Below, one piece after another: positions 9,468-18,440 of a DNA stretch of 64,000 nucleotides. The notes beneath the pieces were generated by a model, which saw nothing but the letters and a program-made list of their open reading frames with translations, was not told where the DNA came from and searched no databases. Both the position numbers and the translations under genes were made by a program. This stretch comes from Mariniblastus fucicola (GTDB lineage Bacteria > Planctomycetota > Planctomycetia > Pirellulales > Pirellulaceae): positions 6,448,001-6,512,000 of the forward strand of contig NZ_CP042912.1 in NCBI RefSeq assembly GCF_008087665.1, written 5' to 3'. Numbering within the stretch: position 1 is the first letter of the stretch; each line of letters begins with the position of its first letter.

Positions 9468-9833
9468 TTTCAATCTCTCGTGTTGCTCGATACGGCAGCC
9501 CTTTTTGACAGGACGTTGTGCGGTCGCCAACGCGCGAGCCCACCTTTTAATCCTGTCAGCACAGCCCGTGAAGGGTTACCCACACCGCAAACAAAGTGTG
9601 TCAAGATTTGACCACGAAAGACACCAAAACCACGAAAGTTCAGCGCACGTCTTTTCGAAAGGGTTGAGCCTGGAAAGTTAGCCGCATGAACGCGAATAGA
9701 CGCCAATCCGTGCAACTGCGAATGGATCATGTTTCATCATGTAAATCCTGTCAGAAAATGACTGCGGCGACATGACCGTAATCGAAGGCTCTTGGACCTT
9801 ATTCTTCTTTGGCACCTTTTTCTTCGAATCCGC

Positions 9834-9862
9834 AATACAAGCACGATGCGCAAGCGAGTGAG
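9834..9862 (+). repeat. Degenerate solitary family-A repeat
   Basis: Contains AATACAAGCACGATGCGCAA and GCGAGTGAG, a diverged single copy of the repeat found near both RAYT genes. Confidence 0.5.
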
Positions 9863-9990
9863 TCGACCGCGAATCAATTAAGTAGCCTGCCCCCTTATTC
9901 ATTGCCCCGATATCAGTCGCAAATTGCCGTGTTTTATCGATTCAGAAAGAATTTGCAAAAACGGTGTAACAATCTTCTACGTCTCCCGCT

Positions 9991-10010
9991 GTTTCCTTAG
10001 ACGAGGAAAC
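9991..10010. promoter_or_regulatory. Small perfect inverted repeat in RTX gene 5' region
   Basis: GTTTCCT-TAGACG-AGGAAAC is a perfect 7-base inverted repeat ending about 25 bases before the RTX start codon. It could be an mRNA hairpin or an operator. No regulator is identifiable. Confidence 0.35.
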
Positions 10011-10034
10011 CAACACACGAACCGGAGACGAACG

Positions 10035-11042
10035 ATGAAAACGACTCAAATATTCAGCACTGCACTTTTTCTGATCGCTGCCCTGTTTACGGCAGCTGCC
10101 ACACATGCCCAAAGCATCGATAACGACATCGATCTTGACGATGGCGTGCTGACGATCGAAGGCGATTGGACAGTGGATTTCATTTATGTATGGCTGGATG
10201 ATGACGAGATCGAAGTCGAAATTCTCCAGTGGCGAGACATGGGAGACGTCTACACAGAGAATCCTGCGAAGACACGATCAAGAGATTTTGACATTGAGGA
10301 TGTAGATTCGATAGAAATTTATTCTGAGGGCGGAATCGATCAAATCCAAATTGACAACCTACCCGAGAGTGTCATTTCTTTGTGGATCGAAAGCGGCGAT
10401 GGGAATGACTATCTTTACTGTCTTGCAGAGGGCAGCGTCCAAGCCTTCTGTGGGAGCGGCAATGATACCGCCACGATCTTTGAATCAAATGGCGTTTTTG
10501 TATTCGGAGGTGAAGGTAATGATCGAATTAATACAGGACATGGTGATGACTATGTCGAAGGAGGATCGGGCGATGACCATATCAGCACAAGCTTGGGAAA
10601 TGACAGCATCAATGCTGGTGCCGGACATGACTTCGTCAATGCGGGAATGGGTCATGATCTTGTGGTGGGCGGAAGCGGCGATGACCGGCTGATTGGCGAC
10701 GGGGGCAATGATCATCTCTACGGCGGCCCGGGCGACGATGATTTGCTAGGTGACTACGGAAAAAACGGCAAACTGGCCGGCGGCGGAACGGATTACCTTG
10801 ACGGTCAAGAAGGCGACGACATTGTGCGATGCGACTACGACGGCAACGTCGACACGCTTGTCGGGAGCGCAGGAGCAGACGAATTCATTTACCGTGTCTA
10901 CAGCAGCCACTTGATCACGTCAGGTCGAGGCGGGCCATTTGATATTCACAATTTGCAGCGTCAAACCACCGAATGGGAACGCGATCAGGTAGTGGACTTC
11001 AGTGTCGCCGAAGGTGACAAACTGACCTCACGAAAGAGGTAG
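10035..11042 (+). CDS. Exported RTX-type calcium-binding repeat protein
   Basis: 335 residues. Start at 10035 is supported by GGAGAC just upstream and an immediate signal peptide (MKTTQIFSTALFLIAALF, cleaved near THAQ-S). The centre holds a run of nonapeptide RTX repeats of the GGxGxDxUx type (GGEGNDRIN, GGSGDDHIS, GGSGDDRLI, GGPGDDDLL). In RTX proteins these bind calcium and form a parallel beta-roll outside the cell. The C-terminus is short and ends abruptly in basic residues, without a recognisable type I secretion tail. The N-terminal signal peptide argues for Sec export instead. A strong terminator follows. Role unknown, perhaps surface or adhesive. Confidence 0.85.
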   Translation: MKTTQIFSTALFLIAALFTAAATHAQSIDNDIDLDDGVLTIEGDWTVDFIYVWLDDDEIEVEILQWRDMGDVYTENPAKTRSRDFDIEDVDSIEIYSEGGIDQIQIDNLPESVISLWIESGDGNDYLYCLAEGSVQAFCGSGNDTATIFESNGVFVFGGEGNDRINTGHGDDYVEGGSGDDHISTSLGNDSINAGAGHDFVNAGMGHDLVVGGSGDDRLIGDGGNDHLYGGPGDDDLLGDYGKNGKLAGGGTDYLDGQEGDDIVRCDYDGNVDTLVGSAGADEFIYRVYSSHLITSGRGGPFDIHNLQRQTTEWERDQVVDFSVAEGDKLTSRKR

Positions 11043-11072
11043 TCTGCCGTTACAAAGTTCATCGTCAACGTG

Positions 11073-11115
11073 AAAACCACTGGCATCTGCTAAACAGCGA
11101 TGCCAGTGGTTTTTC
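11073..11115 (+). terminator. Rho-independent terminator after RTX gene
   Basis: A 15-base perfect stem (AAAACCACTGGCATC pairing with GATGCCAGTGGTTTT) encloses a further short GCT/AGC stem, followed by a short T tract. It lies 30 bases after the RTX stop codon. Confidence 0.88.
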
Positions 11116-11325
11116 TATTGCCACGATGTGCCGCATATTCATCGTGGCACCGCCGATTCTAAAAGTTGGCAATGTGGAAACTGCGACGATGCTTTTGACG
11201 GGTGAAGCGGATGATCGAACTCCGAAGTCTGACCGGGCGAGTCAGAACGATATGATCGCGCGCCCAAGTTGCGTAAGATCGGGCCAACATTTATGGACCG
11301 CGGTACCTTATCCTGTCGGCACGGG

Positions 11326-11916
11326 TTAGGAAACGAACGCCAACAGTGGCCCAATATCACCACCGTCTGCAGCGCGAAGAGCTTCAATGTATTGAGTTCG
11401 GCGACTTGACATTCTTTGAATGTCGAACCCACCTGCCCAATCTATCGGCTTTTGCCCAAGTACTTTAGTAAGCACCGTGTCAGCCATTATTCGGGCGTGT
11501 CGGCCATTTCCGTTCGGAAAAGGATGGATGAAGACCAGCTTATGATGAAAACGCGCAGCAAACTCTAGCGGGGAATATGTTTGATGCTCGACCCAATAAC
11601 GGGCATTGTCGAGAAGTTGACGCAACTGAACAGGAATCTGGTATGGAACAATCCCAATGCTCTTTTCAGTCAGTCGAAATGTTCCTGCCCAATCCCAAAC
11701 TTGTCCAAAGAGTTTTTCATGCAATTCACGCGCAAATGAATCGCAAAATAGCTCCACCTTCTTCAGTTGATTGAGCCACTTTAACCCCTCTTGAATATTG
11801 AATTGCTCCAATTCATCAAGTTGCCCCCGCGTCCTTACGTGCTTGTGCTTCAGACCTTTAAGTTCATCTGGATCAAGCGGTGTTGCGCCGTAGGGTTCGC
11901 CGACGATCTTACTCAT
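11326..11916 (-). CDS. Mobile mystery protein B (Fic domain protein)
   Basis: 196 residues from the ATG at 11916, whose ATGA overlaps the stop of the upstream XRE gene; a further in-frame ATG is at 11928. The canonical Fic motif HPFPNGNGRHAR occurs at about residues 131-142, so the AMP-transferase loop looks intact. The N-terminal half has the conserved features of mobile mystery protein B (GATPLDPDELKGL; VWDWAGTFR). Fic enzymes modify target hydroxyls, usually by adenylylation. No inhibitory helix motif is evident here. Paired with the upstream XRE regulator as a two-gene, toxin-antitoxin-like unit known from mobile regions. Confidence 0.9.
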   Translation of the reverse strand: MSKIVGEPYGATPLDPDELKGLKHKHVRTRGQLDELEQFNIQEGLKWLNQLKKVELFCDSFARELHEKLFGQVWDWAGTFRLTEKSIGIVPYQIPVQLRQLLDNARYWVEHQTYSPLEFAARFHHKLVFIHPFPNGNGRHARIMADTVLTKVLGQKPIDWAGGFDIQRMSSRRTQYIEALRAADGGDIGPLLAFVS

Positions 11917-12374
11917 TCTTCGTTCCACAAGCTTGAGGGCCTTGCCAGTAGGTCGTTCACAACTTGTTCGATGTGTTTTTCCATTTGTTGATTCGTGAGG
12001 TTTTGGGCTTCAAGGGCCATGTGAACACCGGCTTGATTGACTAGTTCTGTAGCTTTTTCGCGCGCTCGATGTTCAATAATTTCTTCTACATCTCGGTCTG
12101 GAATTACGGCGTACACAAAACGGCAATTCATATTTGCCGCAATCTGTTTCATTGTGTTGATGGTTATTGCTCCCTCAATTTCTGCCTTTTCACTGCGCGA
12201 AATCGCCCCGCGGGTTATTCCCATTCTTCGTGCAAGCTGAGCACCAGACATTCCAAGCGCTGTGCGCACCGTGCGCAGCCAACCCCCAGATGGGGTTTCC
12301 ACTTGTCCAAATTGCTTTCGAGCTTCGTTCACATTCTCTCGAAGCTGACGAGCTATGACCGCTTTGATGCTCAT
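11913..12374 (-). CDS. Mobile mystery protein A (XRE-family regulator)
   Basis: 153 residues from the ATG at 12374 (an in-frame TTG lies 15 bases upstream). A helix-turn-helix of XRE type is visible (ALGMSGAQLARRMGITRGAI, then SRSEKAE). The C-terminal part (RFVYAVIPDRDVEEIIEHRA) matches mobile mystery protein A. The gene overlaps the Fic gene by four bases (ATGA), so the pair should be translationally coupled. Family knowledge: A/B pairs occur in mobile or accessory DNA. Inference: A represses the pair through the inverted repeat directly upstream and may neutralise B. Confidence 0.87.
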   Translation of the reverse strand: MSIKAVIARQLRENVNEARKQFGQVETPSGGWLRTVRTALGMSGAQLARRMGITRGAISRSEKAEIEGAITINTMKQIAANMNCRFVYAVIPDRDVEEIIEHRAREKATELVNQAGVHMALEAQNLTNQQMEKHIEQVVNDLLARPSSLWNEE

Positions 12375-12389
12375 GCGCCTACCTATCAA

Positions 12390-12445
12390 TTGACAAATGC
12401 CATACTATGCATACATAAACATATACAAAATATTGCAATTGTCAA
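12390..12445 (-). promoter_or_regulatory. Promoter/operator of the mobile mystery A/B pair
   Basis: On the minus strand, TTGACA (12445-12440) and TATGTT (12423-12418) are spaced 16 bases as -35 and -10. Two 15-base inverted half-sites, TTGACAAATGCCATA (12390-12404) and TATTGCAATTGTCAA (12431-12445), match at 13 of 15 positions and bracket the promoter. The upstream half-site covers the -35 box. This fits autorepression by the XRE protein. Confidence 0.5.
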
Positions 12446-12591
12446 CCGTTAAGTGTACGTGTTGAAAATAAAGTTTACTTATAGGTTGACAAAAAGAGCT
12501 CATTTTCCCGAGAACACAGGAAAAGATGGGGCTTTGGGGACAAACGCTTACCTTCGGCCCAGACAACGATCTAGTCGGCCATCGAACTCAA

Positions 12592-15500
12592 CTATTCCTC
12601 AACCCAGATCGCGGGCACTTTGGCTTTGCGGATGGCGGAGTTGAACTTCTTGATGCCTTTGGAGACGACTTCGTTTTGCTGGTCGAGGAGCTCGTCGATC
12701 TCGGTGATTAGCATGTCGCGGACTTCGAAGGATTGAGCCGTCGGAGCGTAGTCGCCGGTGCTGGCGACGCTGACCAAGGCGCTCAAACGATTGTTGAGCT
12801 TGATGGGATAGTTCAGCGGATCCTGTGGGCTGCGGTTCTTCGTTTGGTACAAGGCTTCTTCGACCTCGGTCAACTCCTTGACCAATTCGTCGGCTTGCTC
12901 GCTGAGCGACTCGTACTTCTCGTCGTCGGCGATGCGCTTTTTGAAGGATGTAATTTGTGATTTCAAGTCACGCGTGCGGGCGATCGATTGGTGGACTTCG
13001 GAAAGCTTGTCGCGGATCACGACCAGGAAATCGAACTGGCCCTGCAAGTCTTCTACCGATGATGACGAACGAGGGTCCTTTTGGATTTCGAACTCGGTGG
13101 TGAATTCCTCGTCGCCGATTTTCAGGTTCGCGGTGTAGGTGCCGGGAACGGCTGTTGGGCCTTGCGTGCCGCCGCCCCACAGGACCATGCCGTCGAACGT
13201 TTTGGCTGACGGATATCGCAAGTTCCAACGGACTTCGTTGAGGCCGGTTTCCAGTTCCAGTTTGGTTTGATCATGTTTGTCGGCGTCCTTGTTCTTCTCG
13301 TCGGGCTTGGAGTGCCATTGGTGGACGACAGTGTCGGCGGAGTCGACGATCGTGAGCGAACATTCGACGTCTTCCTCGGGTTTCTCTCTGAGGAAGAATC
13401 GAATCGGTGCTCCGGATCGAACGTTTTGCCCGGAAGTTCGCCCGACGGTTTCCGAACCGCCACCGGACATCCGATAAACGGGTCTTGATTCGAAAAGATG
13501 AACATCGGATTTGGCTGCGGACTCGTTCAACTGGTTGAGCAACGAAAGATCGTCCAGCACCCAAAACGATCGGCCCTGGGTGGCGACGATCAAGTCATCG
13601 TCTTTGATTGCCAGGTCGGTGATCGGAACGACGGGAAGGTTGCACTGAAACGCTGTCCACTGCTGGCCGTCGTCGAACGAAACGTACAGCCCGCTTTCCG
13701 TTCCGGCGAACAACATGCCGGCTCGGGTGGTGCTGGATCGGATCACGCGGGTGAAGTGTTTGGCGTCGATGCCGTTAGTGATTTTGGTCCAAGTCTCGCC
13801 GTAGTCCGTGGTCTTGAACAGATAAGGCGCGAAGTCGTCCAGCTTGTAACGCGTCGCAGCGACGTAGAGGCCTCCGGGTTCGGTCGGATGGGCTTCGATG
13901 GAATTGATCTGCGACCACTCGGGCATATCCGGTGGCGTGACGTCGGTCCAGGATTCGCCACCGTCGCGAGTCACGTGCAGCAGTCCGTCGTCGCTGCCAG
14001 CCCAGATGGTGTCGGCGTCAGTGGCCGATTCGCAGGCCGCGAAGATCGTGCAGTAGTACTCGACGCTGGTGTTGTCTTTCGTGATCGGGCCTCCGGATGA
14101 TCCAAGCTTCGAAGGATCGTTGCGGGTTAGGTCTTCGCTGATTTGCTGCCAGCTTTCACCGCCGTTGGTTGTCTTGAACATAACGTTGCCGGCCGTGTAG
14201 AGGACGGAAGGGTCGTGACGCGAGAAGAAGATCGGAAAGTTCCATTGGAATCGGAACTTGCCATCGCCTGCTCCGTGGCCCATCGGGTTGTCGGGCCAGA
14301 CGTTGATGCTGCGACGCTCTTTGGTGCGGTGGTTGTATCGCGTCAGGTAGCCGCCGTACGATCCGCCGTAAACGATTTCGGGGTCGTTGGGGTCGGGAGC
14401 GATGTGGCCGCTTTCGCCGCCGGCGGTCGATTCCCAATCGCGTTCGCCGATCGATCGACCGCTGGTGCGGCTGTCGATGCGAACGGTTGAGTTGTCTTGT
14501 TGGGCGCCGTAGATGCGGTAGGGAAAGTGGTTGTCGGTGGCGACGCGATAGAACTGAGCGGTGGGCTGGTTCATGTAAGTCGACCAGTTCGCTCCGCCGT
14601 CGTTGGAGACTTGTCCGCCGCCGTCGTCGGCAACGATCATCCGCTTCGCGTTGTCGGGATCGATCCACAAGTCATGATGGTCGCCATGCGGAGTCCGAAT
14701 GCTGCTGAAGGACTTGCCGCCGTCAGCGGATCTCCAGAACCGAACGTTCACGACGTAGACTTCGTCCTTGTTCGTTGGCCCGCAGTAAACCCGCGTGTAG
14801 TACCAGGCTCGTTGGCGAAGTGTGCGCTCGGAGTTGATTCGCGTGAAAGTTTCGCCGCCGTCGTCGGAGCGAAAGAGGCCTCCTTCGGGGGCTTCGATGA
14901 TGACGAAGACTCGGTCCGAATCGACGGGAGACACGGCAACGCCCGAGATGCCGATCGGGCCGGCCGGGAGTCCTTTGTTGGCTGTGATTTCTTTCCAGCT
15001 TTCGCCGCCATCGGTGGATTTCCAGACGCCGGAACCTTCGCCGCCGCTTTCGAGGCTGTAAGGCGTGCGGCGGATTCGCCAGGTGGAAGCGTACATGGTG
15101 TTGGGGTCGTTTGGATCGAAAGTCAGATCAACGGCTCCGGCGTTTTCGTTGGCGAAGAGGACTTTCTTCCAGGAGTTGCCGCCGTCGGTGCTTTTGAAGA
15201 CGCCGCGTTGTTGGTTGGGGCCGTAGAGGTGACCGAGTACGGCTGCGAAGACGGTGTTGGAGTCGGTTGGGTGGATGCGGATGCGAGGGATGTGGTGTGA
15301 GTCGGTCAAGCCAACGGAAGTCCAGGATTTGCCGCCGTTGACGGATTTCCACATGCCGGATCCGTGCGAGACGTTGCCGCGCACGGTGACTTCGCCGCCA
15401 CCGACATAGATCACGTTGGGGTTGGAGGGTGCGACAGCGACCGCTCCGATCGATCCGCCAAAGTATCCGTCGCTGACGTTGGTCCAGGTGGCTCCAGCGT

Positions 15501-15759
15501 CTTCGGTTTTCCAGACTCCGCCGCCGGCAGCGCCCATGTAGTACAGCATCGGGTTGTTGGGGACGCCAGAGACGGCTGCAGAGCGGCCGCCGCGGAAGGG
15601 GCCGATGGAGCGGAACTTGAGGGAGGAGAAGATGGAGTCGCGAGCAACGTCTAGTTTTGATTGGGCGCTGGCGTCGGGAGCATTTGTAGACAGGGCAGTC
15701 GTCGCGACGAGGAGAAAGATTGCCAGAAAACGATTTGCGGAAGTGCCGATGAGTCGCAT
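12592..15759 (-). CDS. Exported sortilin/BNR-repeat propeller protein
   Basis: 1055 residues from the ATG at 15759, chosen because it starts a good signal peptide (NRFLAIFLLVATTALS...ASAQ). The open frame continues another 132 codons upstream, but only through repeats. The mature protein has many BNR/Asp-box and sortilin-type repeats (GGGVWKTEDAGATWTNVSDG; GVFKSTDGGNSWKKV; GLFRSDDGGETFTRI; GLYVSFDDGQQWTAF), forming one or two beta-propellers over about residues 40-770. A C-terminal region of about 280 residues includes a coiled-coil-like stretch. Such proteins are common in Bacteroidetes and planctomycetes and are annotated as glycosyl hydrolase or VPS10-like; no catalytic site is evident. 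It has a distinctly GC-rich, biased composition. Confidence 0.85.
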   Translation of the reverse strand: MRLIGTSANRFLAIFLLVATTALSTNAPDASAQSKLDVARDSIFSSLKFRSIGPFRGGRSAAVSGVPNNPMLYYMGAAGGGVWKTEDAGATWTNVSDGYFGGSIGAVAVAPSNPNVIYVGGGEVTVRGNVSHGSGMWKSVNGGKSWTSVGLTDSHHIPRIRIHPTDSNTVFAAVLGHLYGPNQQRGVFKSTDGGNSWKKVLFANENAGAVDLTFDPNDPNTMYASTWRIRRTPYSLESGGEGSGVWKSTDGGESWKEITANKGLPAGPIGISGVAVSPVDSDRVFVIIEAPEGGLFRSDDGGETFTRINSERTLRQRAWYYTRVYCGPTNKDEVYVVNVRFWRSADGGKSFSSIRTPHGDHHDLWIDPDNAKRMIVADDGGGQVSNDGGANWSTYMNQPTAQFYRVATDNHFPYRIYGAQQDNSTVRIDSRTSGRSIGERDWESTAGGESGHIAPDPNDPEIVYGGSYGGYLTRYNHRTKERRSINVWPDNPMGHGAGDGKFRFQWNFPIFFSRHDPSVLYTAGNVMFKTTNGGESWQQISEDLTRNDPSKLGSSGGPITKDNTSVEYYCTIFAACESATDADTIWAGSDDGLLHVTRDGGESWTDVTPPDMPEWSQINSIEAHPTEPGGLYVAATRYKLDDFAPYLFKTTDYGETWTKITNGIDAKHFTRVIRSSTTRAGMLFAGTESGLYVSFDDGQQWTAFQCNLPVVPITDLAIKDDDLIVATQGRSFWVLDDLSLLNQLNESAAKSDVHLFESRPVYRMSGGGSETVGRTSGQNVRSGAPIRFFLREKPEEDVECSLTIVDSADTVVHQWHSKPDEKNKDADKHDQTKLELETGLNEVRWNLRYPSAKTFDGMVLWGGGTQGPTAVPGTYTANLKIGDEEFTTEFEIQKDPRSSSSVEDLQGQFDFLVVIRDKLSEVHQSIARTRDLKSQITSFKKRIADDEKYESLSEQADELVKELTEVEEALYQTKNRSPQDPLNYPIKLNNRLSALVSVASTGDYAPTAQSFEVRDMLITEIDELLDQQNEVVSKGIKKFNSAIRKAKVPAIWVEE

Positions 15760-15850
15760 GTGGTGGCTCGTGTTGAGTTGCTTTGATGTTGTGTCAACGG
15801 AAGGGTCGATTGTAGTCGGAATTTTGAGGGGAAGGGAAATACGAGCATGC

Positions 15851-15991
15851 AATACGAGCCCGAAGCGCAAGCGAGTGGTTTTGCCGCACCGTGAACAACG
15901 TTTTCGCTTTGGTTTTGTCTTGAGGTTGGCGACTGCGCGGATGAACCACTCGCGGGCGACTCTCCAAGTCGCAACGCTTCGGGCTTGTATT
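15851..15991. repeat. Family-A inverted-repeat element upstream of RAYT copy 2
   Basis: Arms at 15851-15880 (+) and 15944-15991 (-), with an interior that resembles that of the downstream element (16544-16667). The longer right arm contains an inner hairpin GCGACT-CTCCA-AGTCGC. The element ends about 50 bases before the RAYT start codon. Confidence 0.8.
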
Positions 15992-16041
15992 GCGATCGTT
16001 TCGCGAATGCACTCAGCGCAACGAAACTCTACAATACAACC

Positions 16042-16536
16042 ATGACTCAAAGTGACTTCAACACCGGCGAACCACTCGCCTACTTCCTCACGTGGACAAC
16101 GTACGGAACATGGTTGCCGGGTGACGATCGTGGATGGAATCGGAAAGGCGAACATGAATCGCTTCCACGAAATGTGGCAAGGTTTGAGTCGGCCCGTGGC
16201 GAATTAAAAGAGGAGCCATTTCTGTTGTCCGCATCTGATCATGAGGTCGTCAAGAATACGATCCACAAGCATTGCGGAATTCGAAATTGGCAATTGCACG
16301 CGGTTAACGTTAGGTCGAATCATGTCCATGTGGTTGTGGCTGCGTCTGAAACGAAACCGCAAACGGTGGTGTCGCAGCTTAAAGCTTGGGCAACTCGCCA
16401 TCTTGGGGATGCGTATCCGAATCGAAAACGGTTCTGGACGGAGGGAGCCAGCACGCGGTGGATTAACAGGGAAGCTGACCTGGCGAGTGCAATCGAATAC
16501 ACGCTTGAGGCGCAAGATCTCAAAGGCGTCGAGTAG
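16042..16536 (+). CDS. REP-associated tyrosine transposase (RAYT), copy 2
   Basis: 164 residues from the ATG at 16042. The start region TWTTYGTWLPGDDRGWNRKG, the HUH metal motif in NHVHVVV, and the catalytic-type Tyr in IEYTLEAQ are all present. It is highly similar to copy 1 at 8611-9111, so both come from the same RAYT subgroup. The gene is bracketed by inverted-repeat elements at 15851-15991 and 16544-16667, the arrangement expected for RAYTs and their cognate palindromes. Apparently intact. Role: single-strand nicking and dispersal of the repeats. Confidence 0.9.
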   Translation: MTQSDFNTGEPLAYFLTWTTYGTWLPGDDRGWNRKGEHESLPRNVARFESARGELKEEPFLLSASDHEVVKNTIHKHCGIRNWQLHAVNVRSNHVHVVVAASETKPQTVVSQLKAWATRHLGDAYPNRKRFWTEGASTRWINREADLASAIEYTLEAQDLKGVE

Positions 16537-16543
16537 TGCAAAC

Positions 16544-16667
16544 AATACGAGCCCGACGCGCAAGCGAGTGGTTCTGGTGCGACACGAATGGCGCTTCCGA
16601 TTTGGCTTCGTGTCATGGTTGGGCGATTGCGCGGTTGAACCACTCGCTTGCGCTTCGGGCTTGTATT
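16544..16667. repeat. Family-A inverted-repeat element downstream of RAYT copy 2
   Basis: Arms at 16544-16573 (+) and 16638-16667 (-), each 30 bases, starting 8 bases after the RAYT stop codon. The core is AATACGAGCCCGACGCG then GCGAGTGGTT. The interior resembles that of the upstream element. Confidence 0.8.
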
Positions 16668-16681
16668 TCGTGTTTGTATTG

Positions 16682-17725
16682 TTACTCACCGCGGCGTTTC
16701 TTCTTCGCGGCGATGATTGACTTGTACATCTTGCCGGTGGCTTTTTCTCGCTGATGACGTTCAGCGAGTGATTGCGAATTGCGAGCCTGTTCGGCACGGA
16801 GTTTCATGAAACTGGTGAATCGTCGCTGTTCCAGCTCACCTGATTCGACGGCTGCTGCGATTGCACAGCCATCGTCGCCTTCATGGCTGCAGTTTCTGAA
16901 GCGACATTGCTGGGCAACTTCGAGGATGTCCTCGAACAAGTCAGCGATGCCTTCTTCGCAAGCCGGTAGCTGAAGTTCGCGAATGCCAGGATTGTCGATC
17001 AAGACTCCGCCGCTTGGTAGCAGATGAAGCGAACGAGCCGTCGTCGTGTGCCGTCCTTTGGCATCGTGTTCACGAATTCCCGCCGTTGCCAATCCTCCCA
17101 CACCAAGAGCATTGGCCAGCGTTGACTTTCCAACGCCCGACGAACCGAGCAAGGCCACTGTCTTCCCCGGCCCGCACCAATCAACAAGAACTTCCGCTTG
17201 TTCTGGATCGCGAGCATCAAGCGCTTCAACCAGCAGGCCGGGGTGAAGTTGCTCGGCCTCGCGGCGGCATTCGGCGGCTCGATCGTTGAGGTCTGCCTTC
17301 GTCAAAACGACGACGGGGTTAATGTTGGCTTGCAGGGACAACGCGAGATAACGTTCAATTCGCGAAAGATTGAAGTCATCGTTGCACGAACTGACGATAA
17401 AGATCGTGTCGATGTTGGACGCGATCAGTTGTGCTTTCACCTCTTCGCCAGCAGCTTTACGGTGCAGCAACGTTTGTCGATCAAGCCGCCGAATCGCGCG
17501 ATGATCTTGGGCGTTGACAATCAGCCAGTCTCCGACGGCGACTTCTCCCGCGGATTCAGCCAGCTGAACCGGAACGGCAAATTCGCCATCGATTCCAAGC
17601 ATCAAAATCTGGCTGCCATGATGAGCCGAAACACGAACAATCAGACCATTGGAAGATTCTTCCACAGAGACCTGTTGCTCGAAAAATGGATTCCACCCGA
17701 TTCCACGAAGCTGTTCATAGCTCAT
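16682..17725 (-). CDS. rsgA: Ribosome small-subunit GTPase RsgA
   Basis: 347 residues. Domain order fits RsgA: N-terminal OB-fold (about 25-90), circularly permuted GTPase, C-terminal zinc knuckle. The G4 motif TKAD is at 142-145 and precedes the P-loop GSSGVGKST (194-202). G3 is DNPG at 244-247 instead of the usual DTPG. Zinc ligands are CRFRNCSHEGDDGC (C274, C279, H281, C287). The C-terminus is Lys/Arg-rich. RsgA assists late 30S maturation and releases from the subunit on GTP hydrolysis. It stands alone here, next to a RAYT repeat element. The DNPG variant is the only oddity. Confidence 0.95.
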   Translation of the reverse strand: MSYEQLRGIGWNPFFEQQVSVEESSNGLIVRVSAHHGSQILMLGIDGEFAVPVQLAESAGEVAVGDWLIVNAQDHRAIRRLDRQTLLHRKAAGEEVKAQLIASNIDTIFIVSSCNDDFNLSRIERYLALSLQANINPVVVLTKADLNDRAAECRREAEQLHPGLLVEALDARDPEQAEVLVDWCGPGKTVALLGSSGVGKSTLANALGVGGLATAGIREHDAKGRHTTTARSLHLLPSGGVLIDNPGIRELQLPACEEGIADLFEDILEVAQQCRFRNCSHEGDDGCAIAAAVESGELEQRRFTSFMKLRAEQARNSQSLAERHQREKATGKMYKSIIAAKKKRRGE

Positions 17726-17841
17726 AGACTAGTCCTGTTTGAGTTGCCCGATGGACACGCCAGACCTCACCCTGGTTCACTGAACTTCAAACTTTTCCTT
17801 ACAATCTGCGATTATCTGACGCCACATTTTACAGGCCTACC

Positions 17842-18306
17842 ATGAAAGCTGCCTCCATCGCCGAACTGAAAAAGGAGCTTGTCCGTTTGGAGCACGGCGA
17901 GTTGCTGGACGCGTGTTTGCGATTGGCTCGATTTAAAAAAGACAACAAAGAGCTTTTGACGTATTTGCTGTTCTTGCAACAGGACGAAAGTGCATTTGCG
18001 AATTCGTTGTGTGCAGAAATCACGGATCAGTTTTCGCTGACGCCAAACGCGCACCGGAAAACGTTGCGTAAGATTATTCGATGGATGAACAAGTGTTTGC
18101 GCTTTACAAAAGTCAAAGACACCGAAATACAGGTGCGACTTCATTTCTGTCGGTCACTTCGTTCGAGCAAGACTCCGATCCGAAAATCCAGAGTCGTTAT
18201 CAATATGTATAACGGGCAACTGAAAAAGGTCCGCAAGGTCATAGAAAAACTTCACAACGACATCAAGAACGAAGTCGAACGTGAAATACAAAGCCTCGAA
18301 CTGTAA
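17842..18306 (+). CDS. Hypothetical small basic protein (DUF6155-like)
   Basis: 154 residues, mostly alpha-helical and basic. The N-terminus (SIAELKKELVRLEHGELLDA) resembles the helical opening of DUF6155-type proteins; that assignment is from memory and weak. There is no signal peptide or catalytic motif. It lies between divergent rsgA and the downstream recQ, with a gap of about 130 bases to recQ on the same strand. Function unknown. Confidence 0.6.
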   Translation: MKAASIAELKKELVRLEHGELLDACLRLARFKKDNKELLTYLLFLQQDESAFANSLCAEITDQFSLTPNAHRKTLRKIIRWMNKCLRFTKVKDTEIQVRLHFCRSLRSSKTPIRKSRVVINMYNGQLKKVRKVIEKLHNDIKNEVEREIQSLEL

Positions 18307-18440
18307 ACATCTCCAGTTGACGTAAAGCCTTTCGACGGAAACTGACAGAATTCCGGCCGTACCCGAACCCGATGCCAGATACTCAGGCCTTGAACTACGG
18401 TTCGAAGCTCTCGCTTTATCCAATCCATGGACCAACCCAC

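Larger units (their letters stand above)
9112..10034. other. Gene-free stretch with RAYT-type repeats
   Basis: About 920 bases with no convincing gene. Contents: three family-A repeats (9204-9250, 9262-9291, 9421-9467), a degenerate copy near 9834-9862, and dispersed CCACGAAA-type sequence around 9610-9640. Open frames crossing it translate repeat sequence and have no family resemblance. Confidence 0.65.

Noticed and set aside
9112-9543. N-terminal extension of RAYT copy 1
   Set aside because: Those residues come from reading family-A repeats; family similarity begins near the ATG at 9111.
9605-9660. CCACGAAA-type dispersed sequence, also near 29956
   Set aside because: Short, AC-rich similarity between two places; may be a repeat family, but two short fragments are not enough.
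11126-11432. Small overlapping frames on both strands
   Set aside because: Mutually overlapping, no ribosome site or homology; the region is spacer between the terminator and the Fic gene.
13498-15300. Several plus-strand open frames of 160-270 codons
   Set aside because: Antisense to the BNR/sortilin-like gene, compositionally biased, no recognised domains.
15760-16155. N-terminal extension of the BNR/sortilin-like protein
   Set aside because: It crosses the repeat element and part of the RAYT gene; the signal peptide at 15759 marks the start.
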